Source of the DNA: Draconibacterium sp.
GTDB taxonomy: Bacteria > Bacteroidota > Bacteroidia > Bacteroidales > Prolixibacteraceae
Length of the DNA: 9,705 nucleotides
NCBI GenBank assembly: GCA_030595485.1
Contig: JAUVDE010000095.1
Coordinates: forward strand, 1-9,705
Reading direction: 5' to 3'
Shown: piece by piece, positions 1 through 7,377 of the stretch
How positions within the stretch are numbered: position 1 is the stretch's first letter
How the letters are laid out: each line of letters begins with the position of its first letter
The notes under the pieces: generated by a model
Told to the model about the DNA's origin: nothing
Databases searched by the model: none
The model's input: the letters and a program-made list of their open reading frames with translations, nothing else
Program-made: the position numbers and the translations under genes

Positions 1-195
1 AAAAAGGATGGAAAAACGCTGAAACTTGAAAACTTATCTCATCCTGAGCTTATGGTTTCAATGGTTTCTTTGTATCCCGCACCTTTAGAATTGGATCGCC
101 AAATTCCGGGCTTAAAACGATTGGAAATTCGAATTCCGGCATGGAGCATAGAAGGAGATAAAACAAAAATTAGAGTAAGATTATCGGGAGATTAG
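1..195 (+). CDS. C-terminal end of an unidentified protein (partial, 5' truncated by window)
   Basis: Frame 1 is open from the first base and ends at a TAG at 193-195, giving 64 residues of a C-terminus. The peptide is mixed polar and hydrophobic with a basic, beta-rich end (GLKRLEIRIPAW, then TKIRVRLSGD), which would suit the last strands of a beta-sandwich domain such as those closing many carbohydrate-active enzymes. That is only an impression, because no family motif is visible. It lies on the same strand as the degradation genes, 180 nt before the proposed start of the sulfatase fusion, so it may be an upstream member of the same locus. There is no clear terminator in the gap. I do not recognise the protein and assign no function. 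Confidence 0.6.
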   Translation, partial: KKDGKTLKLENLSHPELMVSMVSLYPAPLELDRQIPGLKRLEIRIPAWSIEGDKTKIRVRLSGD

Positions 196-375
196 GCCAC
201 GAGATAATCACGTTGGGGAAAGTGTAATCTTAAAAATCTAAATCTGCTTAGGAATTTAAACACCGAATTGAAATAAACCCAACTAATCCGATTCTAAAGC
301 AGAACAGGATAAAACGGGATGCTGAAAATCTAAAATTGAATTTCATTGCTTACAATGATGATTAAAACATATAAA

Positions 376-3300
376 ATGAAAATTAACCTACACCTACTAA
401 TCTTTTTGATGCTATTGGGCGGTGCTTTTAAAATAAGTGCTCAAAACGAAAAGCATGAACGACCAAACATTATATTCATTTTAACCGACGACCAACGTTG
501 GAGTGCATTGGGTTACGCGGGTAACCCGGTTGCGAAAACTCCTGAAATGGATAAACTGGCAGAAAGTGGTGTTTATTTTTCGCAAGCCCTTGTAACCACA
601 CCAATATGTTCGGCAAGTCGTTCCAGTATCTTTACGGGTTTGCACGAACGTACGCATAAATACACATTTCAAACTGGTTCTATACGCAGTGAGTTTATGG
701 ACATTGCTTATCCAAAACTTTTAAAAGAAGCAGGTTATTACACCGGTTTTTATGGGAAATTTGGAGTGAACTCTCCGGGGAAAGAGGCGATGTTTGATAA
801 GATTGAGGATTACGACCGCAACGGGCGTTTTTCCGATTATCGTGGGTACTTTTACAAAACGCTCGATGGAGACACTGTTCATCTCACGCGTTACACCGGG
901 CAAAAAGCATTGGATTTTATAGATGATGTACCCGGGAATAAACCATTTTCCTTGTCCTTGTGTTTTAGCGCACCGCATGCCCACGATGGGGCGCCTTTGC
1001 AATATTTCTGGCAAGATGAGTCGGATAAACTCTATCAGAATATGGAGATGCCCAAAGCGGATATTTCGGATGATAAATATTTTGAAGCATTACCAAAGCT
1101 TGTGCGCGATGGATTTAACCGGGTACGCTGGTTTTGGAAAGACGATACTCCAGAGAAATACCAACACAGCACAAAAGGGTACTATCGAATGATTTACGGC
1201 ATTGATCTTGAAATTGCCAAAATCAGAACGAAATTGGAAGAAAAAGGTTTGGCTGAAAACACCGTCATAATTTTAATGGGTGACAATGGTTTCTTTTTGG
1301 GCGAACGTCAGATTTCGGGAAAATGGTTGATGTATGATAATTCAATACGAGTGCCTTTAATTGTTTATGATCCCCGTGTGGGAAAGCATCAGGATATTTC
1401 CGACATGGCTTTGAATATTGATGTTCCGGCAACAATATTAGATATAGCAGGAGTTGATGTTCCTGAGACTTATCAGGGTAAAAGTTTGTTGCCAATTGTA
1501 AGAGGCGAAGAAAAAACTCTTGATCGCGACACTATTTTAGTCGAACACCTTTGGGAGTTTGACAATATTCCACCAAGCGAAGGTGTACGAACTTCCGAAT
1601 GGAAATATTTACGCTACATAAATGATAAATCGATTGAGGAACTGTATAATCTAGTTGATGATCCAAAAGAGATAAACAACCTAGCCGGCAAAGCGGAATA
1701 CCAAAAAGTACTTTTGGAATTCCGTGCCAAAAACAATGAACTAGGAGAAAGATATGCCGATCCGTATTCTGGTATTCCAAGTGGTTTAACAGTTGAATAC
1801 ATTCGCGAACCACGTTTCACAAAGATTATTGACAGCAAGCCTGAGTTTAGTTGGGTAGTTCCAACCGAAGCAGTGCAGCAAAAAGGATATCAGATTTTGG
1901 TATCATCAACAAAAGAAAACAGCATTAATAATATTGGCGATGTTTGGGACAGCGGAAATACACGTGGAAATAAATCGGCAGATGTAGAATTCGAAGGAGA
2001 TCCTTTAAACGAAAATACTACCTATTTCTGGAGAGTTCGTGTTTTTGATAAAGACAATCGGATTTCTGAATATTCAGAACTGCAACAATTTACTATTGGT
2101 GAATTTGGCGAGAAACTTACTTCGCACAACTGGTTCGAAATAGAGAAGATTAAACCGGTTGATTTTAAAAAGAATGATGATGGAACTTATTTTGCTGACT
2201 TTGGAAAGGACGCTTTTGCAACTTTAAATATTTCTTATTCAACAAAAAAGAAAAAAACCTTAACCATTCGTTTGGGAGAGAAGTTGAAGGATGGAAAGAT
2301 TGATACCCGCCCAGGAGGAACCATTAGATACGCAAAAGAAAAGCTTGAAGTATTGCCTGGTAAAACTGAGTATCAAATAAAACTGCGGCCCGACATAAGA
2401 AACACCAAATCGATGGCGGTTGCTTTACCCGATTCATTTCCGGTAATCTTGCCTTTCCGGTATGCCGAGGTTAAAGGAGCGACAAATTTACAGGCTGATG
2501 ATTTAACCCAGCTTGCTTATTTTAATTATTTCGAGGATAATACAAGTTCATTCTCAAGCTCCAATGACATATTAAATCAGGTTTGGGAGATGTGTAAATA
2601 TTCGCAAAAAGCTACCTCGTTTGCCGGATATTATGTGGATGGCGACCGTGAACGAATTCCTTATGAAGCTGATGCCTACTTAAATCAGTTAAGTCATTAT
2701 TCGGTAGACAACGAATATTCCATTGCACGTAAAACCATTGAATATTTTATGGATTACCCAACCTGGCCAACCGAGTGGCAGTTGCATGTGGCTTTAATGT
2801 TTTACCAGGATTATATGTACACCGGAAACACTGAACTTATTAAAAAATACTACGAGCCGTTAAAACATAAAACCTTAATGGAACTCGAATATCACGAAGG
2901 TTTAATAAGCACTAAATCGCTTAAAATGACTGGCGAATTTATGGCAAAATTGGGTTTTGCAGATACTACGCAACGCGTGCGCGATATTGTAGATTGGCCA
3001 CCTGCGCAAAAAGATACTGGCTGGAAATTGCCAAAAGACTGGCCACAAGGCGAACGCGATGGATTTGTGTTTACTCCGGTGAGTACTGTTATCAACAGTT
3101 TCTACTATATGAACATGGTAATTATGGCAGAATTTGCTCGCGTACTAAACAAACCTGAAGAAATGCTCGATTTTGAATTTCGTGCTGCTCGTGTTAAAAA
3201 GTCGATGAACGACCTGCTGCTTGACAAAGAAAAGGGCTATTACAAAGATGGTATTGAAACCGACCACGGTGCTATACATTCTAATATGCTTCCGCTTGCT

Positions 3301-3900
3301 TTCGATATTGTTCCTGAAGCCTACAAAAAACAAGTGGCCGATTATGTGAAAACCCGAGGAATGGGATGTAGCGTTTACGGTGCGCAATTTTTAATGGAAG
3401 GACTTTATAATGCAGGTGCTGCCGATTATGCACTTGAATTAATGACCGCTACGCACGACCGCAGTTGGTACAATATGATAAAAGTGGGCTCAACCATTGC
3501 GATGGAAGCCTGGGACATGAAGTACAAACCCAACTCTGACTGGAATCATGCCTGGGGTGCTGCACCAGCTAATATTGTTCCGCGTTATATGTGGGGAATA
3601 CAACCAAAAACGCCAGGATTTGGAGTAGCTACTATTAAACCGCAATTAGCCACACTAAAAAATAGCTCAATTGTGGTGCCTACCATCAGAGGACAAATAA
3701 AAGCAGATTACAAAAAAGTGAGCAATCGTTTGTCGGAATATAAAATAGAATTACCCGCAAATATGTATGCTGAGTTTGTAATGGATTTTCCAGAAAAAGC
3801 TGTAGTAAGTGTAAACGGTGAGCCAGTGAGTCTTTCGTTTGGAAGTGTTCGCTTAAATCCGGGAGTAAATGAAATTGAGCTTCGGATAAATTCGTTTTGA
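376..3900 (+). CDS. Secreted two-domain enzyme: S1-type sulfatase fused to GH78-type alpha-L-rhamnosidase
   Basis: The protein has 1174 aa counted from ATG 376. That start is chosen because it gives a compact signal peptide (MKIN, a hydrophobic core, cleavage after about FKISAQ, residue 23) behind an A-rich leader. ATGs at 355 and 358 and a TTG at 346 lie in the same frame. Residues about 28-460 are a type I sulfatase: metal-binding TDDQ (D38, D39), formylglycine site CSASR (C78), H201 in APHAH, D303-N304 in GDNGFFLGE, and K316. Residues about 470-575 form an Ig/FN3-like domain with the PEFSW and YFWRVRVFD signatures usual at the N-terminus of GH78 enzymes. A beta-sandwich and (alpha/alpha)6 catalytic domain follow. 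DGDRERIPYEADA places the likely general acid at E759, with conserved D766, and E1044 in MEAWD is the likely base. A sulfatase (S1_25)-GH78 fusion is, as I recall, known from the ulvan locus of Formosa agariphila. Removal of sulfate and then rhamnose from oligosaccharides in the periplasm is inferred. Confidence 0.9.
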   Translation: MKINLHLLIFLMLLGGAFKISAQNEKHERPNIIFILTDDQRWSALGYAGNPVAKTPEMDKLAESGVYFSQALVTTPICSASRSSIFTGLHERTHKYTFQTGSIRSEFMDIAYPKLLKEAGYYTGFYGKFGVNSPGKEAMFDKIEDYDRNGRFSDYRGYFYKTLDGDTVHLTRYTGQKALDFIDDVPGNKPFSLSLCFSAPHAHDGAPLQYFWQDESDKLYQNMEMPKADISDDKYFEALPKLVRDGFNRVRWFWKDDTPEKYQHSTKGYYRMIYGIDLEIAKIRTKLEEKGLAENTVIILMGDNGFFLGERQISGKWLMYDNSIRVPLIVYDPRVGKHQDISDMALNIDVPATILDIAGVDVPETYQGKSLLPIVRGEEKTLDRDTILVEHLWEFDNIPPSEGVRTSEWKYLRYINDKSIEELYNLVDDPKEINNLAGKAEYQKVLLEFRAKNNELGERYADPYSGIPSGLTVEYIREPRFTKIIDSKPEFSWVVPTEAVQQKGYQILVSSTKENSINNIGDVWDSGNTRGNKSADVEFEGDPLNENTTYFWRVRVFDKDNRISEYSELQQFTIGEFGEKLTSHNWFEIEKIKPVDFKKNDDGTYFADFGKDAFATLNISYSTKKKKTLTIRLGEKLKDGKIDTRPGGTIRYAKEKLEVLPGKTEYQIKLRPDIRNTKSMAVALPDSFPVILPFRYAEVKGATNLQADDLTQLAYFNYFEDNTSSFSSSNDILNQVWEMCKYSQKATSFAGYYVDGDRERIPYEADAYLNQLSHYSVDNEYSIARKTIEYFMDYPTWPTEWQLHVALMFYQDYMYTGNTELIKKYYEPLKHKTLMELEYHEGLISTKSLKMTGEFMAKLGFADTTQRVRDIVDWPPAQKDTGWKLPKDWPQGERDGFVFTPVSTVINSFYYMNMVIMAEFARVLNKPEEMLDFEFRAARVKKSMNDLLLDKEKGYYKDGIETDHGAIHSNMLPLAFDIVPEAYKKQVADYVKTRGMGCSVYGAQFLMEGLYNAGAADYALELMTATHDRSWYNMIKVGSTIAMEAWDMKYKPNSDWNHAWGAAPANIVPRYMWGIQPKTPGFGVATIKPQLATLKNSSIVVPTIRGQIKADYKKVSNRLSEYKIELPANMYAEFVMDFPEKAVVSVNGEPVSLSFGSVRLNPGVNEIELRINSF

Positions 3901-3971
3901 TAATAACTATTGCGCTTGTGAGGAGGGTTTAGTTGTGATTAGAACTAAACCGAAATGAATTATGTTGTTTG

Positions 3972-4002
3972 TTGTCCTGTTAAATATATGTATTTATATT
4001 CG
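3972..4002 (+). promoter_or_regulatory. Possible Bacteroidota promoter before the lyase pair
   Basis: TTG at 3972-3974, preceded by TTTG at 3968-3971, is followed after 20 nt by TATATTCG at 3995-4002. The latter matches five of the six fixed bases of the TAnnTTTG -7 box. It sits about 30 nt before the ATG at 4035, within the 134-nt gap after the sulfatase fusion. If real, it would let the two lyase genes be expressed separately from the fusion gene. The -7 box is imperfect and the region is AT-rich, so chance is a serious alternative. Confidence 0.33.
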
Positions 4003-4034
4003 GAGTGGTCTCTGCAGTTAAATGTAATCTTATT

Positions 4035-5225
4035 ATGAAAATTCGTCAGTTAAAAAATTTGGTTCTGTTCTCTGTGGTTTTAACTCTTTCTGGGTGTTCC
4101 GAAAAGAAATCAGAAGTTCCCTATGTTTCAGAAAAAGAACAAAACTATATTATTGAAACGGCAACTACTTATCTAAATGATTTGCCTGTAACAGTTACCG
4201 ATGCAGGCTGCGTACGTAGTGCCGGAAATCAACACGATTTTTACTCTGAAGGCGATTATTGGTGGCCAAATCCTGAGGATCCGGATGGACCGTACATTCG
4301 AAAAGACGGGCAAACCAACCCTGAGAATTTTGTGGCCCATCGACATTCCATGATTCGTTTAAGTCAAATAGTTGGTATGCAAACATCTGCATATTTACTA
4401 AGCGGAGATAAAAAGTTTGCAAAAGCTACTCAAAAACATTTAGAAGCTTGGTTTGTAAACCCAGAAACTCGTATGAATCCGAGTCTACTTTATGTACAGG
4501 CAATTAAAGGGAAAGTTACTGGCCGTGGTATTGGAATTATAGACGCCATACATTTGGTGGAAGTGGCCCGTTCAATCGAAATTCTGGAAGCGAACAATAT
4601 TTTGCCGCAAGAAACAATTTCTGAAATACAAAACTGGTTTAGCGAGTTTGTTACCTGGTTAACAACACATCCTTATGGTTTGGATGAAATGAATACCAAA
4701 AATAACCATGCTACTTGTTGGGTAATGCAGGTGGGTGCTTTTGCACGATTAACAAAAAATACAGAGGTTCTTGAGTTGTGTCGAAATCGATTTAAAACAA
4801 TTTTATTACCCAATCAAATGGGAGAAGATGGTTCTTTTCCACGCGAATTGGTGCGCACAAAACCTTATGGTTATTCGCTTTTTAATATCGATGCCTTTAT
4901 GACTTGTGCCGAAATCCTATCGGACGAAAACAATAATTTGTATGAATTCACTACACAGGATGGTAAAAACATGAAGTTAGGAGCAGAATATTTGTACCCT
5001 TTCGTAAAAGATAAATCGACGTGGGAATTGGAGCCGGACGTATTGTATTGGGAGGATTGGCCGGTGCGACATCCGTTTCTGCTCTTTGCCGGAAAAGCTT
5101 ATATCAACGACAATTATATTCAGCTTTGGCAAACCTTAGAAGGCTATCCTAAAACGGGCGAGGTTTTACGTAATTTATCCATTCGGAATCCCTTAATTTG
5201 GTTAGTAGAAACCCCTTTGAATTAA
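4035..5225 (+). CDS. Alginate-lyase-superfamily lipoprotein (PL38-like polysaccharide lyase)
   Basis: The 396-aa protein starts at ATG 4035. The frame extends to a GTG at 4005, but only the ATG gives a proper lipoprotein signal peptide (MKIRQLKN, hydrophobic run, lipobox LSGC with C21). The mature part resembles the alginate lyase superfamily (PF05426), an (alpha/alpha) toroid. Visible signatures are YWWPNPEDPDGPYIRKDG (75-92) followed by TNPENF, helix-pair repeats through 100-210, the NNH motif (N223, N224, H225), and FPRELVRTKPYGYSLFN (268-284) with candidate catalytic tyrosines Y278 and Y280. The length and the YWWPNP and NNH motifs fit Bacteroidota proteins of the PL38 type, a family with reported glucuronan/alginate lyase activity. 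The next gene starts 10 nt downstream. The likely role is beta-elimination next to uronic acids at the outer membrane or in the periplasm. Alginate itself is unlikely beside a sulfatase-rhamnosidase, and glucuronate in an ulvan-like chain is a better guess. Family assignment is fairly sure; substrate is not. Confidence 0.8.
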   Translation: MKIRQLKNLVLFSVVLTLSGCSEKKSEVPYVSEKEQNYIIETATTYLNDLPVTVTDAGCVRSAGNQHDFYSEGDYWWPNPEDPDGPYIRKDGQTNPENFVAHRHSMIRLSQIVGMQTSAYLLSGDKKFAKATQKHLEAWFVNPETRMNPSLLYVQAIKGKVTGRGIGIIDAIHLVEVARSIEILEANNILPQETISEIQNWFSEFVTWLTTHPYGLDEMNTKNNHATCWVMQVGAFARLTKNTEVLELCRNRFKTILLPNQMGEDGSFPRELVRTKPYGYSLFNIDAFMTCAEILSDENNNLYEFTTQDGKNMKLGAEYLYPFVKDKSTWELEPDVLYWEDWPVRHPFLLFAGKAYINDNYIQLWQTLEGYPKTGEVLRNLSIRNPLIWLVETPLN

Positions 5226-5235
5226 ACCCCTTAAA

Positions 5236-7377
5236 ATGAAGATCATCAAAATATTTGTTTTTATTTCTTTTGTCTGTTTCATTAGTTTGGCCTGCAGTAA
5301 AACTGAACCTGGAGGCACTCCTGAAATTCCTGATTTACCAGAAAAGGAAACGCATCATCCATTTTTAATTGTAAATAAAGACATGTTTCCGGCTTTACGC
5401 GAGAAATCCTCGCAAGAACCATGGAAAGCGATGAAAGCGGATGCGATTGCTCGGTCAAAGGCGGGAAGTTCAAACGATGCCTATAAACTGCAGGAATTTG
5501 TTGGGGCAGCAGCTCTGGCGTATGTTTTAGATGAAGCAAATGCTCAGATTCATGCTAACCGTGTAAAAGATGCAATCATAAATAAATACTCGAAGTTAGA
5601 AGTAATTGATGGTGGCGGTTGGGGAGGAGTAGTTCCAAATATGGGATCTTTTTTTGTCGCTATTTTGTCGCTCGATATTGTTTACGACGCACTTTCTGTT
5701 GAGGATATTCAGGCTTGTGAAGCCGTGATTAAAAATCAAATATTTAAAATAAACAGAACAGGCTCGTGGGTTGATGTGCGTTATGGAACTCATGGAACCT
5801 GGGATATTTACAAGGGAGATCGTACAACTCCCGATAATAACTATTACGATGGCGTTTTACACCAAATAACACCGGACGGAGTAAGCCCGGTAACTAATCA
5901 TTATGCATGGGAACGAGTTGGTGGTGGAAACAGTCGTGTTTCAAAATCGGGTTACATGGATGTATTGGAATTTACCGGAATTGACAATCGTTATTACAAC
6001 AACGAACAGATTCATAAATTCCAACGCTGGTTGTTTGGTTCGAGTGTAAATTGTGCAAAAGAGATGGCCATTTTTGGCGACATGCTTCCAACACAGGGAA
6101 TTAGCAACGACATGCTTCATCGCCGCGTAGTGAATTTTGATATGGAAGCAGCTGGATATGCGGCGTGGTTTCATAAAGACAGACCTGCTTACGGAAATAT
6201 TTTAACTTATATTATTCCCAAACAAGCTTTACCCGAACCTGTTGTGCCAAGCAGTAAGTTTTATGAAAACGGTGGGGCTTTCTTTCGCGAAAAAACGGAT
6301 GACCCAAATGGGTTACATGCGGTTTTATACAATATTAAATCGCAAGACGAATGGCATACACATAACGAGGTAAATGGGCTGGGATTGTCGGGTCTTGGAA
6401 ATCGTTTACTGGTAAATGGCGGACGTTTGGGAGAACCAACCCGTGCGGCTGATTTAAATAATACGCTGACTATTAATGGACAAAATCATGAAACAAGAAT
6501 AGGTGATGGAATTATTAATGGATTTACCGCCGAAGGATTTGATTATGCTGCAGGCTCGGCAGGAAAGGCACTTGGCAGTACAACGCATCTTAGAAATTTA
6601 ATGCTTATTCATGCGGATGACGATGCAAATGCTTACTTTTTGGTTTTTGATGAGGTGATGGCAAATTCAGGAGAAAAGGTGAAAAACTATTTACATCCGG
6701 CCAATCAAACCACTATTGATGAAATTAGCTCCTTGCAAGAATATACTGCAAAAATTGACCATTATCCAACAGTAAGTGGTACTTCGGTGAGTTTCTATTA
6801 TGTAACACCACCAGCGAGTATAAATATTGAAAAATCGGCAGGGGCAGTTCCCGATAGGTATCCCGGATACCCGGATCATAATCGATTAGAAGCTGTTTAC
6901 AATACTGATGAAGATGGTAGAAAGAATTTGGCTACGGTTATTTTTCCGTACGATGCAAACCATTCAAAAGGCGATTTCCAGAAAATAGAAGGAAATGGGT
7001 TTAGTGGATGTATTATTAAGCAGGATGGTGTAAACGACTTCCTTTTTGAAACAATGTCTGGAAATGAAATGGTTTCAAACGAAATTACCTTTAATGCAGA
7101 ATTGTGTTTGGTGAGAAAAACGCAGAATTCAACTCAATTTTATTTTGTTCGAAACGGAACAAAATTTTCTGCAGGAAGTTTGGGTTTTGAATCGGATAAC
7201 AAGGTGACAATGTATTGGAGAGAGAATAAGGGAACAATCATATCAAAAGGGGCAAAAATAAAACTTGTTGGCGCAGGAATTGAAAATGTACAGTTTAGCC
7301 CTTTGGTTGAAATAATAAGTGAAGGAAATAATTTTATTGAGATCCAATTAACTGAAGGAACATTCGAATTTAAATAA
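5236..7377 (+). CDS. Heparinase II/III-like lipoprotein, probable polysaccharide lyase
   Basis: The 713-aa protein starts at ATG 5236, 10 nt after the previous stop, with an A-rich leader and a lipoprotein signal peptide (MKIIKIFVF, lipobox SLAC, C20). A proline- and glutamate-rich linker (about 23-39) precedes the fold. Residues about 42-330 look like the helical toroid seen in alginate-lyase/heparinase II/III proteins, including GGGWGG (126-131), GTHGTWDIY (184-192) and TNHYAWERV (220-228, candidate catalytic Y223). Residues about 340-600 match the heparinase II/III beta-sandwich, with FFREKTDDPNGLHAVLY (349-365) and HTHNEVNGLGLSGLGNRLLVNGG (H374, H376, N377), the usual catalytic or metal-binding segment. 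The final ~100 residues form another beta-rich region. Architecture and length fit families around PL12, PL15, PL17, PL21 and PL39, and an ulvan lyase family is also possible. I cannot choose among them. Its position after the PL38-like gene suggests that the two lyases act on one uronic-acid polymer. The stop overlaps the convergent regulator gene by 8 nt. Confidence 0.82.
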   Translation: MKIIKIFVFISFVCFISLACSKTEPGGTPEIPDLPEKETHHPFLIVNKDMFPALREKSSQEPWKAMKADAIARSKAGSSNDAYKLQEFVGAAALAYVLDEANAQIHANRVKDAIINKYSKLEVIDGGGWGGVVPNMGSFFVAILSLDIVYDALSVEDIQACEAVIKNQIFKINRTGSWVDVRYGTHGTWDIYKGDRTTPDNNYYDGVLHQITPDGVSPVTNHYAWERVGGGNSRVSKSGYMDVLEFTGIDNRYYNNEQIHKFQRWLFGSSVNCAKEMAIFGDMLPTQGISNDMLHRRVVNFDMEAAGYAAWFHKDRPAYGNILTYIIPKQALPEPVVPSSKFYENGGAFFREKTDDPNGLHAVLYNIKSQDEWHTHNEVNGLGLSGLGNRLLVNGGRLGEPTRAADLNNTLTINGQNHETRIGDGIINGFTAEGFDYAAGSAGKALGSTTHLRNLMLIHADDDANAYFLVFDEVMANSGEKVKNYLHPANQTTIDEISSLQEYTAKIDHYPTVSGTSVSFYYVTPPASINIEKSAGAVPDRYPGYPDHNRLEAVYNTDEDGRKNLATVIFPYDANHSKGDFQKIEGNGFSGCIIKQDGVNDFLFETMSGNEMVSNEITFNAELCLVRKTQNSTQFYFVRNGTKFSAGSLGFESDNKVTMYWRENKGTIISKGAKIKLVGAGIENVQFSPLVEIISEGNNFIEIQLTEGTFEFK

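Noticed and set aside
231..335. Repeated AAAATCTAAA in the gap before the sulfatase fusion, and a TAAAATTG box at 331-338
   Set aside because: The repeat is short and AT-rich, and the -7-like box has no -33 element at proper spacing. Neither supports a promoter or operator call.
346..375. Longer N-terminus of the sulfatase fusion starting at TTG 346 or ATG 355/358
   Set aside because: These add a polar stretch before a signal peptide that is already complete from ATG 376, and TTG starts are rare. ATG 355 or 358 cannot be fully excluded.
923..1192. Short open frames inside the large genes on either strand
   Set aside because: All lie in other frames of genes with clear domain structure, show no family motif and have no own start context.
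4005..4034. GTG start at 4005 for the PL38-like lyase
   Set aside because: It would put ten extra residues before a perfect lipoprotein signal peptide and overlap the likely transcription start region. ATG 4035 is better.
4035..5225. Annotation as a true alginate lyase
   Set aside because: The superfamily fits, but the neighbours (sulfatase-rhamnosidase, heparinase-like lyase) do not suggest alginate. Only the superfamily name is kept.
6078..6118. Direct repeat CGACATGCTTC, two copies about 30 nt apart within the heparinase-like gene
   Set aside because: It encodes GDML and NDML in a continuous protein and looks like coincidental codon similarity.
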